From Verrucomicrobiales bacterium (lineage in GTDB: Bacteria; Verrucomicrobiota; Verrucomicrobiia; Verrucomicrobiales; DEV007): DNA of 64,000 nucleotides. The stretch is from NCBI GenBank assembly GCA_029212615.1, contig JARGPJ010000006.1, forward strand, positions 62,375 through 126,374. Reading direction: 5' to 3'. A program made the position numbers and the translations under genes. The notes below the pieces were generated by a model. It searched no databases. It saw only the letters and a list, made by a program, of their open reading frames with translations, and was not told the DNA's origin. Shown one piece after another: positions 48,755 to 56,945 of this stretch (positions are counted from its first letter, which is position 1; each line of letters begins with the position of its first letter).

Positions 48755-49189
48755 ATGAATCAAGATCCTCCCCCTATTCCAGATCAGCCTGAGTCATTTT
48801 CCTCTGAAGAAGAAACGACGACGGAGAACCCTCAGTCCGAATCCACCGGCCGAACTTCCGGCGTCGATTTTGACGGCTTTGCTAAATCCGTTCAGGACGC
48901 GCTCGAAACCGGCAAAAAAGACGCGAAGAAACTCTTCGATGACAACCTTCCCAAGGTGAAAGAAGAGGTTTCCAAGGGCGCTCACGATGTCGCTTACGCC
49001 TTCGCCTTCGCCACTGCCTTCACCGGTGCCTTAATTCGGGAGGTGGCTCCCGATTCGCTCGTCGACGGATTACGTGACGGTGCTTCCGCCGGCCAGCGGG
49101 CTGCTGAAGAAGCAGTGAGAAAACGCCACGAAGAGAAAACTCCAGGGCCTGAAGCCTCCGACAACGATGTCGGGTCTGTCCCCGTCTGA
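48755..49189 (+). CDS. Hypothetical helical protein, 144 residues
   Basis: From the ATG at 48755 the protein has a low-complexity acidic N-terminus (Pro, Glu, Thr). A helical region (FAKSVQDALETGKKDAKKL) precedes a moderately hydrophobic stretch (AYAFAFATAFTGALIREVAP) and a charged C-terminus. The pattern resembles small amphipathic stress or membrane-associated proteins, but no family is recognised. Earlier starts to 48671 would overlap the upstream gene and add atypical sequence. The gene is 80 bases after the anchored receiver and may share its transcript. Confidence 0.6.
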   Translation: MNQDPPPIPDQPESFSSEEETTTENPQSESTGRTSGVDFDGFAKSVQDALETGKKDAKKLFDDNLPKVKEEVSKGAHDVAYAFAFATAFTGALIREVAPDSLVDGLRDGASAGQRAAEEAVRKRHEEKTPGPEASDNDVGSVPV

Positions 49190-49193
49190 AACT

Positions 49194-49230
49194 GAACAGG
49201 GTTAAGTCATCGACCTAACCCTGTTGAATC
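49194..49230. repeat. Inverted pair of AACAGGGTTA dyads between convergent genes
   Basis: AACAGGGTTA (49195-49204) and TAACCCTGTT (49216-49225) are in inverted orientation, with GTC/GAC extending the stem around a 3-base loop. This makes a hairpin of 13 paired bases with one mismatch. No T-run follows on either strand. It may act as a bidirectional transcription barrier between the convergent genes. Confidence 0.6.
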
Positions 49231-49240
49231 CGGCAGAAAC

Positions 49241-50275
49241 TCACTCAGCCGCTTTGACCGTCACCTCCTGAACCGCGACCTCAGCGTCGGTAAGGAGATT
49301 CTCTTCGATCGCGGGAAACGTGACACTCCCCGTTGCGGCCCATTCGGTCCCCCGGAGAAGCGTCTCCTGAAAACCAAGTCCGCTCATTGCCGTGACATTG
49401 TGCCCGAGAGTCGTATGGAAAACACGCCCCTCTCCGAAATTGATGGCCATGAGTATCGGCTCGTTTTCACCTGATCCGCCGGTACCTTCATCTGAAAAAG
49501 CCGAGCCGAGCACGGTGACATTCCGCGCGGGACCGCGGAGCCGGTCATAAAGTTCATCTTCTGCGTGAAGAAATCTGTTCGGAAGGCCGGAGGTGACAGG
49601 GTGATCGATCTCCATGAGGTCGACAATAAACTCGTGACGCTTACCATGGGATCCCCCCTTGCCTTCCGTCGTGTCTTTCATCCACACTCCTTCGCGCTGC
49701 CTGAGGTAGGGCCCGGATAGTTCAGAGCGCCCGCCCCAGCCTCCGATTCCAATCATTTCATTGTAAGCAGCCCATTCGGGAAAGGCATTGTTCGCGGCGT
49801 GAACGCTAACGAATCCACCTCCGTTTTTCACAAATGCTTCAAACGACTTTTGCACTGCAGCAGGCCAGAGATCGCCATTGTAGTTCGAAACCACGACATC
49901 ATAGGAGGCAAAATCCGGATTCCAATCCCCCCATGCTACAGCGCTGGCTTCCTTCGCAAGGGCAGCCTCTTTCTCCCATCTTTGAATTGCCTCCTTGAAT
50001 GCCTGATCCGACTCCGGAGTCTTTTCTTTCGGCCGGCGAGGTGGTTTGGGCGCTCCCGCCGGCGAAGTCGAAACGGTCACTTCAAATCGCCCCGACTGCT
50101 CCATGAGAGCGACGAGGACAGGAGTCGTCTCTTTCCATGAATGATTGTTCTGCCCATCAATGAGCAGGACGCTGAGTTTTTCTTTGGCCGCGCCTGCCTC
50201 GGAGCAGCCCGGAGTGAACAGCATCGCCGCGATCAGAGCGAGGCCGGGAAGGATCGTGAGGAGAATCTTCTTCAT
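49241..50275 (-). CDS. ThuA-like domain lipoprotein or secreted protein
   Basis: This 344-residue protein starts at the ATG at 50275 with a signal peptide ending near a cysteine (MLFTPGCSEA), possibly a lipoprotein although the lipobox is weak. The ThuA-like (class I amidotransferase fold) domain shows SVLLIDGQNNHSW, YDVVVSNYNGDLWP, GGGFVSVHAANNAF and GEGRVFHTTLGHN. ThuA proteins are linked to trehalose or other sugar metabolism; exported versions are frequent in this phylum, and the reaction is unknown. The open frame extends to 50512 but that part overlaps the next gene. Confidence 0.85.
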   Translation of the reverse strand: MKKILLTILPGLALIAAMLFTPGCSEAGAAKEKLSVLLIDGQNNHSWKETTPVLVALMEQSGRFEVTVSTSPAGAPKPPRRPKEKTPESDQAFKEAIQRWEKEAALAKEASAVAWGDWNPDFASYDVVVSNYNGDLWPAAVQKSFEAFVKNGGGFVSVHAANNAFPEWAAYNEMIGIGGWGGRSELSGPYLRQREGVWMKDTTEGKGGSHGKRHEFIVDLMEIDHPVTSGLPNRFLHAEDELYDRLRGPARNVTVLGSAFSDEGTGGSGENEPILMAINFGEGRVFHTTLGHNVTAMSGLGFQETLLRGTEWAATGSVTFPAIEENLLTDAEVAVQEVTVKAAE

Positions 50276-50330
50276 GACACGAGCGTAGCCTGAAGGTTCT
50301 CGTTGAAAAGTCCTCAATCGTGCCTCCGAC

Positions 50331-51917
50331 TCAGGGAAGCTTAAGGATGCGAATAATCTCGTTAATCCCCTCCTCGGTTCGATGCACCCCGTGAGGAGAA
50401 TCGAAGACCACCTTTTCAGACAAAACTCCGTCCATGTGCGAACTGGAATACGGCACCACTCCGTCAGTCGACTCAGCGAGCGGTTTGCTTGAATCTTTAT
50501 CCTTCCGGGCAATCACCGAATAAAACTCCACCGCAGGATTAAGAGGTTTGTTCAGATACTCTCCCGTCAGCTGAGAGGATGGACGGAGTTGATCAAGCGA
50601 AGTGACGCGATGCTTCGCCACTTCAAGCCCCAGAGGGGTAAGCGCATATCCGCTCTGTTTCACGATATCCGTGGTGAGTTGAGCGATCTGCTTTGGCACC
50701 TGTATCAGGTCTCCGACAATGCGGGCACCGGGATTCGCCGCAATCTGCGCACCACGATGAGGGACCGCGCAGAAAATGACCCTGTCGATCTCAGGAATCG
50801 GCTCGTAGTAAACCATATTTCTAAGAACCTCACGGTCCTCCGCACTCACCCTGAGATCCTCGATCGGAACCTTGAACAGTTTGCTCCAATCGTCATCACA
50901 GCCCCTCTGCGTGACCGCTTTGGAGAGAATCCCCCCCATGCTATGCCCCACGAGGGTAATATGCTGATCCGGAGCACCGTTTGCCGCTCTAAAAGCCAGC
51001 ATCTCCTTTGTCGAATCACGTAGCTTGGCTGCCAGATAGGGAATCGGGGCTCCGGACGGGTACCCAAAACTCCAGAACTCATAGCGCTGACGAACTTCCT
51101 CATCTGCGAAGGTTTCGTTCAACGCCCTGTGCCAGGTATTCGGACTTGAGTTTATCCCGTGAATGAGAATGCAAACCTCCTTATTCGGATGAAAAGCGGA
51201 AAGCCGATATAGCCCGAGACGATCCGCAAACTTTTCGAAGCGTAAGAGCGCCGGCACTTTCAGAAACTGGAGCTGACGTTCCTGAAAGTCCCGGGCAAAT
51301 GTCGCGGTATAATTCACGGAAAGCGGAAACTCCGTTCCCGCTTTCACAAGATTACTTTGTTCGGCGGGATCATAGAGACGCAACACAGGAGCCTCAGGCC
51401 GATCCAAATTCAAAATTCCGGTGACCGGATACCAGATCCCGGATTTAGGAATCATCGGATCCTGCTCTGACCATCCCTGCCTCACCATGAGGGCGGCCCC
51501 GACGCCTTCAATTGAAGCTTCCGATTCGAAGCCGCGCTTTACGTTGATGAAATCAGCGGGAACAACTTCTTCGATCATGTTCATGCCGGGAACATTGAAC
51601 GCCTGGACATCCAAATTCACGTCTCCCTCCGTCGTATTAAGCAACGAGAGCGCACGCGATGGAGAAGCCCAGTTCTTCGCCACTTGCACAACGGATTGCT
51701 TGACCGCTTCGTTATAAGTCTTCAAGCCCGTTTCACTTGGCATCCTGCCCGCTGAAATTTCCTGCCAGACGGCGGTGACTTCACTGAGAGGGACTTCCTG
51801 AGGCCCCGAAACCTTCCAGTTTTCACTGACTTTGACCGGCAATGCACAGCTGCTGACACTCAAAAGCAAAGCGCTCGTGAGACTCAACTGTAACGGGCGA
51901 TGTGCGTTTTCAGTCAT
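50331..51917 (-). CDS. Alpha/beta-hydrolase lipoprotein, lipase/esterase-like
   Basis: This 528-residue protein starts at the ATG at 51917 with a lipoprotein signal (LLLSVSSCALP). The oxyanion HGINSSPNTWH motif and the nucleophile elbow GHSMGGILSK identify an alpha/beta hydrolase of the large lipase/PGAP1-like kind, and a histidine in DSPHGVHRT is a candidate catalytic base. The N-terminal 230 residues form a beta-rich region of unknown role. It is probably an outer-membrane or periplasmic esterase; the substrate is unknown. It lies on the same strand as the ThuA gene, 55 bases upstream. Confidence 0.82.
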   Translation of the reverse strand: MTENAHRPLQLSLTSALLLSVSSCALPVKVSENWKVSGPQEVPLSEVTAVWQEISAGRMPSETGLKTYNEAVKQSVVQVAKNWASPSRALSLLNTTEGDVNLDVQAFNVPGMNMIEEVVPADFINVKRGFESEASIEGVGAALMVRQGWSEQDPMIPKSGIWYPVTGILNLDRPEAPVLRLYDPAEQSNLVKAGTEFPLSVNYTATFARDFQERQLQFLKVPALLRFEKFADRLGLYRLSAFHPNKEVCILIHGINSSPNTWHRALNETFADEEVRQRYEFWSFGYPSGAPIPYLAAKLRDSTKEMLAFRAANGAPDQHITLVGHSMGGILSKAVTQRGCDDDWSKLFKVPIEDLRVSAEDREVLRNMVYYEPIPEIDRVIFCAVPHRGAQIAANPGARIVGDLIQVPKQIAQLTTDIVKQSGYALTPLGLEVAKHRVTSLDQLRPSSQLTGEYLNKPLNPAVEFYSVIARKDKDSSKPLAESTDGVVPYSSSHMDGVLSEKVVFDSPHGVHRTEEGINEIIRILKLP

Positions 51918-52084
51918 TCCGGTTCGGATGGATACTGTCAGCTTCCTGATTAATCTTGCTATCAAAAAGGTTTTTTTAATATTTTTCTCGAAATCCTAAC
52001 GAGTCCGCGTCTATGATGCGCTCCGCTTTTGCTGGTAGCCTCCAGTTTGAATGCGAAATACCTTTTCTCTTTACGAAATATCTT

Positions 52085-53449
52085 ATGAATTTTGCTTGTC
52101 CGACCTGCAATATCACCCTGCAAGCCGAGCCCGATCTCGCCGGAAAAACCGTTAAGTGCCCCGGATGTGCCGGCCGGATTCAAATCCCGGAAGACTTCGG
52201 CCCTCCACCACCGACCGGAACCGAGAATGAGCACGCGGCCGAGGACATCGCAGATGAGCACTTCGATCAAATGCCTGAGCTGGAACTCTCCTCCGGAGCC
52301 CCCACAGCTCACCCTTCGTTTGTTAATGTATGGATTGCCGGAGGTGTCGGAATCGGGGCGACCTTTCTCTGGTTCCTCATCATGTATCTGCTCCCTGTCA
52401 GGGAGTCGGTCGACCAGGCGCACAGCGTTGGAAGCTACTTTCGCGAACTTTTCACCCAACGAGGCTGGCCGCAATATGTGACCACTCTTCTTATGTTCTG
52501 GTGCCTCGGTATTCTCGTCTTGAAATGGATGAATATTCAAAAGCAGCGCCGCGCCATGTTGATTCAGGCCCTGCCCACCGACATCAGTGAGGAAATCAAT
52601 CCGGAGAACTTAAAAGAATTTCATGATCATGTGATCAACTTCCCCGGCCCACTACGCAATACCTACATCGTGAACCGTATCCGCAAGGCTCTGGAGTTCT
52701 TCTACGTTCGTCAAAACAACCCTGACGTGGTCCAGATGATCACGGCACAGTCCGAAATCGATGCCGCGAAAGTCGGCAGCAGTTACGCCATGGTGAAGGT
52801 TTTCCTCTGGGCGATTCCTATCATGGGATTCATCGGAACCGTTCTTGGTATCGGTGCCGCAATTGGTGGCTTCGGCGCTGTTTTCGGTGCTGGTGAAGGC
52901 GGAGACATGAGCCAGATCAAAGAACCGCTTCTCGCCGTTCTGAGCTCCATGGGGGTGGCGTTCGATACAACCCTCCTCGCCCTTGTCTTCAGTATTCTTC
53001 TCAGCTTTCCTGCGAGTGCACTCCAAAACCAGGAAGATGACCTCGTCACAGATGTCGACGAGTACTGCATCGATCACCTCCTCAAACGCCTCAACGATGG
53101 CGGAGCAGCCTCAAATTTCGGTTCTGATGCTGGACTTCTCAAGGCGGTGGGCGATGCCATGGCCGCGAACCAGCAGGATATCATGGGCCGCTTTGAATCC
53201 GTGCAGAAAGGCATGTCTCAAAGTCTTGGAAACCAAACGAAGCAGTACGAGAAAGTCGCCGAAGCGGTTGAAAAGCAGATCGCCGCAATCGATGAGCGCG
53301 CCGACAAGTATGGTTCCAAGCTTGATCGTTCCCTCGATTCACAGGTCGCCTCTCTCACCGAGGGCATCAAAAACCTCAATGAGGTGCTCAAAGAACTCAA
53401 CGGCAAGCAAGTCGTTGTTCAGAAAAAAGGTTGGTTCAGCAAAGGGTGA
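52085..53449 (+). CDS. MotA/TolQ/ExbB-family channel protein with N-terminal zinc ribbon and helical tail
   Basis: This is a 454-residue protein from the ATG at 52085. A zinc ribbon opens it (C5, C8, C25, C28; CPTC and CPGC). Four membrane helices lie at about 79-104, 130-148, 238-262 and 284-310. The last two carry the MotA/TolQ/ExbB signature (MGFIGTVLGIGAAIGGF; SSMGVAFDTTLLALVFSI). A 100-residue helical tail (about 345-445, VGDAMAANQQDIMGRFESVQ and following) would extend into the cytoplasm. ExbB-type proteins form pentameric proton channels around a dimer of ExbD/MotB-like subunits. The two following genes encode such candidates. The function of this version is not known to me. Confidence 0.88.
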   Translation: MNFACPTCNITLQAEPDLAGKTVKCPGCAGRIQIPEDFGPPPPTGTENEHAAEDIADEHFDQMPELELSSGAPTAHPSFVNVWIAGGVGIGATFLWFLIMYLLPVRESVDQAHSVGSYFRELFTQRGWPQYVTTLLMFWCLGILVLKWMNIQKQRRAMLIQALPTDISEEINPENLKEFHDHVINFPGPLRNTYIVNRIRKALEFFYVRQNNPDVVQMITAQSEIDAAKVGSSYAMVKVFLWAIPIMGFIGTVLGIGAAIGGFGAVFGAGEGGDMSQIKEPLLAVLSSMGVAFDTTLLALVFSILLSFPASALQNQEDDLVTDVDEYCIDHLLKRLNDGGAASNFGSDAGLLKAVGDAMAANQQDIMGRFESVQKGMSQSLGNQTKQYEKVAEAVEKQIAAIDERADKYGSKLDRSLDSQVASLTEGIKNLNEVLKELNGKQVVVQKKGWFSKG

Positions 53450-53473
53450 TTCTCTTCTCAGAGGTAATTTCTA

Positions 53474-54307
53474 ATGGCTAGAAGATCACAGGACGACGGA
53501 GGCTCAGTCAGCCTCTTCCCCTTTCTCAGCATCCTGATTTGTATCATTGGGTGCCTGACTCTCATCATCGTAGTGATCAACCTCATTGCGATGAACAAAG
53601 GAGAGGGTCGAACCTCTGAAGAAGTCGAGCGAGCTCAGGAATACGTCCTTCTTGAGCAGGAGAAGATCGAGAAACAGAAGGAACTGGACAAGTTGCGCCA
53701 GCTCATCGAAAACCTCATCCAGAAGAACAAAGACACGCTTGCGACTCGCGACCGTCTCGTGAATCTCAAAGAGATGTTCGAAAATCAGGAGGAAATTGAG
53801 AAAAGCCGTGAAGAACTCATCGCGAAGTTTAATCTCCTTCAGCAAACGAACAAAGATCTCGTTCAGGACGAAGCGATTCTTCTTGCTGAGATTCAGGTGA
53901 AAGAGGAGGAGATAGCAAAGCGCAAGCTTCCTCCCGAGGCACAGGCGCTACGGGTTCAACCCAGCGGGAGCAGCACAAACACAAAGCCCTACTTCGCCGA
54001 AATTTCCGACCGCGGAGTCTACCTTCACACGAGCCTTTCCGAGGAAGCCACCGTCATTCCGGTGGCGACACTCAATCAGGACGAAAAATTCATCGAGCTT
54101 TTAAAAACAGTCGGCAGTAGTCGGCAGAACACGCTCATTTTCCTTGTCCGAGGCAGTCCCGCTGCCGTCTCGACGCTGAAAAAGGCGACGCAACTTGTCT
54201 CAGCCTACAATCGAGCGAACGGCACCGAAATCATCCCCGGGCGACTCCCTCTTCCCGGAGAGGGGAAAGTAGACCTTCAGATGTTCGCTCAATTTCTTGA
54301 GCCTTAA
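53474..54307 (+). CDS. ExbD/MotB-like single-helix protein with coiled coil (lacks membrane aspartate)
   Basis: This 277-residue protein has a short cytoplasmic N-terminus (ARRSQDDGG) and one membrane helix (about 14-40, SLFPFLSILICIIGC). A long coiled coil (about 48-155) and a C-terminal alpha-beta domain (YFAEISDRGVYL, then LIFLVRGSPAAVSTLK) follow. The layout resembles ExbD/TolR/MotB, but the proton-accepting Asp at the start of the helix is replaced by Ser. It lies 24 bases after the ExbB-like gene and 20 bases before the next. It may be the non-conducting partner in a heterodimeric stator. Confidence 0.82.
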   Translation: MARRSQDDGGSVSLFPFLSILICIIGCLTLIIVVINLIAMNKGEGRTSEEVERAQEYVLLEQEKIEKQKELDKLRQLIENLIQKNKDTLATRDRLVNLKEMFENQEEIEKSREELIAKFNLLQQTNKDLVQDEAILLAEIQVKEEEIAKRKLPPEAQALRVQPSGSSTNTKPYFAEISDRGVYLHTSLSEEATVIPVATLNQDEKFIELLKTVGSSRQNTLIFLVRGSPAAVSTLKKATQLVSAYNRANGTEIIPGRLPLPGEGKVDLQMFAQFLEP

Positions 54308-54327
54308 CCTTTTCACTGAACTAAATA

Positions 54328-55992
54328 ATGGCACGTAGAAGACGAGGAGAAGAAGAACGCAGCATGGACGCCCTCATGGACGCCCTCACCAATGTTGTCG
54401 GTATTCTCCTCCTGATCCTCATTGTGAGCAGCCTAGGGATCAGCGCGGCTGTGAAAAAAGTGGTCGAAAATCTTCCTGAGGTGACTCAGGAGGAGCTCGA
54501 GGCGATGCGCATCAGCCGGGACAAAACCCTGAAAAACTTTCAGGAGCTCGAGCAGACGCACAACACGACCCTTCAAAACCTCCCGACTGAGGAGGAGGCA
54601 TTGGCACTCACCGCCGAGCTTGAAGACTTCGAGAAAGACAACTCTGAACTCGCTGAGAAAACATCCGACATTGAAGAGTGGATGAAAAAAGTGGAAGACG
54701 AGGAGGCAAAGAAAGAAGAGTTTGCCGAAAAGGTAGCCGTTGCCGACACCAAAAATCGTGAACTCGCGGCCATTCTCGCCCAAACACCTGAAGTCGAGGT
54801 GAAAGCCGCCAAGGTCGTCGCGATGCCAAACCCCAGAGTCGCAGACAAAGAGTCGAGCGCCTTCTACCTTATCTGTAAGTTCAACCGGCTCTACTACGTG
54901 GGGGATCCCTATGATCATGCCCTCAAAATCCGTGACGTGATTGAACAGAACTTCACCGATCTGGTTTATACAGGCAAAACGGTCGGCAGTTACACCTATG
55001 CCTTGAGGAAAAACAACGAAGATAAGGACCCTCTTGTGGAAACCTACCGTCTGAGTCGGCGCGAAAAAGAAACTCTTGCGGCATGGGATCAACTCAAACC
55101 TGTCTGGAAAACCCGGGCAGGAGTCGAAGCGAAAGAGGCCAGTGTCCTCGGTCGAATATTCGGAAATAACGAACAGGCTGATCTCACGGTCTCAAAATTT
55201 CGTTATGACATGAAAAAAATCACCGCCTTTTTCGGTGAGGGGAAACTCGGGCCGAAAGATTTTAAGTATCACGTCGTACCGGGCAATCAGGACCGCATCA
55301 AGCTGGCTCTGGAGCCCAAGCCGGAGGGCGGATGGACTCCCGAGGAATTCATGGCCGCAGGATCGCAGTTCGAACAATACTGCACTCAGGCCGCCAACAA
55401 TCGACGGGTTCTCTTCTATTACTATGTCGCTCCTGACAGCTTCGATACTTATCTCCAGGCAAGATCGAAGTCAGAGCAGGCCCGCGTTCCCGCCGGCTGG
55501 ACCGTCTGGAATGATGAAAGAGTTGAACCAAAGGCAATTCCGGCTCGCGAATCCTATCGTTATAACCTGGATGCTATCCCTGACGCCGAATACATGAAGA
55601 TCGCCAATGCCGTCGGTCCGAACATGGTCACTGAGTTGAACAATGAAGCGAGAGAATTCGCTCAACGTGTTCAGGCAGCAGTCCCTGACGACGTGAAGGC
55701 CCCGGCCGCCAAAACCAAATTCATTGAGGATCTCACTGCCGAACGCAATGTCTGGAATGCGACACGCTTCCAGCCCTACGTGTTGAGCATTTTCCAGACA
55801 GCCCTCGCTGCTGAAGAAGCCTCAGGTGAAACGGAGCTGGCCTTTGAAATCACGCCGCCGGAAGTTCCCGGCATTCGGGTATTCACCCCTTCGCGCCCAC
55901 CAAGCAAGCCCGCTCCCCCCGCCGACCCGAAAAAGCCGAAGCCTGCTAACAAGCCGCCTACCGCCGGTGGAAATACCCTCATTCTTGACTGA
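54328..55992 (+). CDS. ExbD/MotB-like protein with coiled coil and large periplasmic domain
   Basis: This 554-residue protein has a basic N-terminus (ARRRRGEEER), MDALMDALTNVVGILLLIL with candidate conducting aspartates D14 and D18, and a single membrane helix. A coiled coil (about 50-150) and a periplasmic region of 350 residues without recognised domain follow (contains FYLICKFNRLYYV, RVLFYYYVAPDSFDTYL). It ends in a Pro/Lys-rich tail. It forms an operon with the ExbB-like and the shorter ExbD-like genes. A pulling or rotating machine driven by protons and reaching the cell wall is inferred from the family. The target is unknown. Confidence 0.82.
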   Translation: MARRRRGEEERSMDALMDALTNVVGILLLILIVSSLGISAAVKKVVENLPEVTQEELEAMRISRDKTLKNFQELEQTHNTTLQNLPTEEEALALTAELEDFEKDNSELAEKTSDIEEWMKKVEDEEAKKEEFAEKVAVADTKNRELAAILAQTPEVEVKAAKVVAMPNPRVADKESSAFYLICKFNRLYYVGDPYDHALKIRDVIEQNFTDLVYTGKTVGSYTYALRKNNEDKDPLVETYRLSRREKETLAAWDQLKPVWKTRAGVEAKEASVLGRIFGNNEQADLTVSKFRYDMKKITAFFGEGKLGPKDFKYHVVPGNQDRIKLALEPKPEGGWTPEEFMAAGSQFEQYCTQAANNRRVLFYYYVAPDSFDTYLQARSKSEQARVPAGWTVWNDERVEPKAIPARESYRYNLDAIPDAEYMKIANAVGPNMVTELNNEAREFAQRVQAAVPDDVKAPAAKTKFIEDLTAERNVWNATRFQPYVLSIFQTALAAEEASGETELAFEITPPEVPGIRVFTPSRPPSKPAPPADPKKPKPANKPPTAGGNTLILD

Positions 55993-56002
55993 GGCGCTTC
56001 CC

Positions 56003-56028
56003 CCCGGAAACCGAATCCGGTTTCCGGG
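56003..56028. terminator. Hairpin between convergent operons
   Basis: CCCGGAAACC (56003-56012) and GGTTTCCGGG (56019-56028) form a perfect 10-bp stem with a 6-base loop between the motor operon and the plsC-like gene. No T-run follows, so intrinsic termination would be weak. Confidence 0.5.
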
Positions 56029-56058
56029 CAAATTTCCTCATCAAAAAGCGATCTGAAT

Positions 56059-56694
56059 TCACGCTTCTTCCGGCACTTCGAGAGCCGCGATCGCTTCCAT
56101 GATGCGACTTGAAATAAGGGCGTATTTTTCCTTCGCGCCGATCGACTTGTCGTTCACGAGGTCATCGAAATCAATGGGCTCACCTACCACGAGTTGCACC
56201 GGATGACGGTGCAGTTTCCCTCCGCCACGTGGCAGGGCCTTCTCCGCGCCGAAAATCCGGATCGGTAATACAGGCTTTCGCGCCTTGGAAACAATCATCC
56301 CGATCCCTGGCTGAGCCTCCATGTTCATGACTCCGTCCCAGCTCCGCTCTCCCTCGGGAAAAATAAGAACCTGCTCCTCCTCTTTGAGAAGCTGAATGAC
56401 CTGCTTCAGAACGGAAATCTCAGGTTTGTCCTGGTTGACCGGCAACGCATTGCAGCGGGTGAAGAGATATCCGGACACTGGATGATCAAAAAGGGTCTTC
56501 CTGGCGAAGTAATAGATAGGCTGCTTGATCGCACTTCCAATAAGCGGAGGATCCAGAAAACTGACGTGATTAGAGGCAATAATCGTCCCGCCCTCCATCG
56601 CATCCAGAGGCCCCCGATTATAGACGCGATAGGAAAACATGAATTTTCCCAATAATTTGGCGATTGTATGCCCGATTCGATACCAGAAACCCAT
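56059..56694 (-). CDS. 1-acyl-glycerol-3-phosphate acyltransferase (PlsC-like)
   Basis: This 211-residue membrane-associated acyltransferase transfers acyl chains to lysophosphatidic acid. Motif I is NHVSFLDPPLIG (H...D), motif III is FPEGERSWDG, and the hydrophobic N-terminus fits a membrane association. It is the last gene of a minus-strand run beginning near 61.3 kb. The role of this lipid enzyme in that operon is not evident. Confidence 0.9.
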   Translation of the reverse strand: MGFWYRIGHTIAKLLGKFMFSYRVYNRGPLDAMEGGTIIASNHVSFLDPPLIGSAIKQPIYYFARKTLFDHPVSGYLFTRCNALPVNQDKPEISVLKQVIQLLKEEEQVLIFPEGERSWDGVMNMEAQPGIGMIVSKARKPVLPIRIFGAEKALPRGGGKLHRHPVQLVVGEPIDFDDLVNDKSIGAKEKYALISSRIMEAIAALEVPEEA

Positions 56695-56723
56695 AACGAT
56701 TCTAAGTGATTGGAAAGCAAAGG

Positions 56724-56915
56724 TCAGGAAAACATCGACAGGCGGTGAGGCCGTTCCATCTCGGGAATCCCATCGATAAAACGAACATCCAGCTCAGCCT
56801 TGAATGGAGCTGTCAGGAGGTTCTGTACATTCTTAACTTGATGAGCAACTAACCCGCAGGAACTGAGGGACATCGCACAACCGATAGAGAGAATCACGAG
56901 TGAAAGGGAGCGCAT
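56724..56915 (-). CDS. Small lipoprotein, 63 residues
   Basis: This short protein has a lipoprotein signal (LVILSIGCAMSLSSCG, lipidation at C20). A 43-residue mature part ends in MSMFS-like sequence. It lies between the DUF4350 gene and plsC with small spacings (30 and 29 bases), and the signal and position support a real gene. Function unknown. Confidence 0.65.
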   Translation of the reverse strand: MRSLSLVILSIGCAMSLSSCGLVAHQVKNVQNLLTAPFKAELDVRFIDGIPEMERPHRLSMFS

Positions 56916-56945
56916 TATTTCAGTTCGCGGCGAACCTCCACTTTG

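Noticed and set aside
52085..55992. Zorya-type anti-phage defence system
   Set aside because: ExbB- and ExbD-like genes recall ZorAB, but no ZorC, ZorD or ZorE-like helicase or nuclease is next to them and two ExbD-like genes are present.
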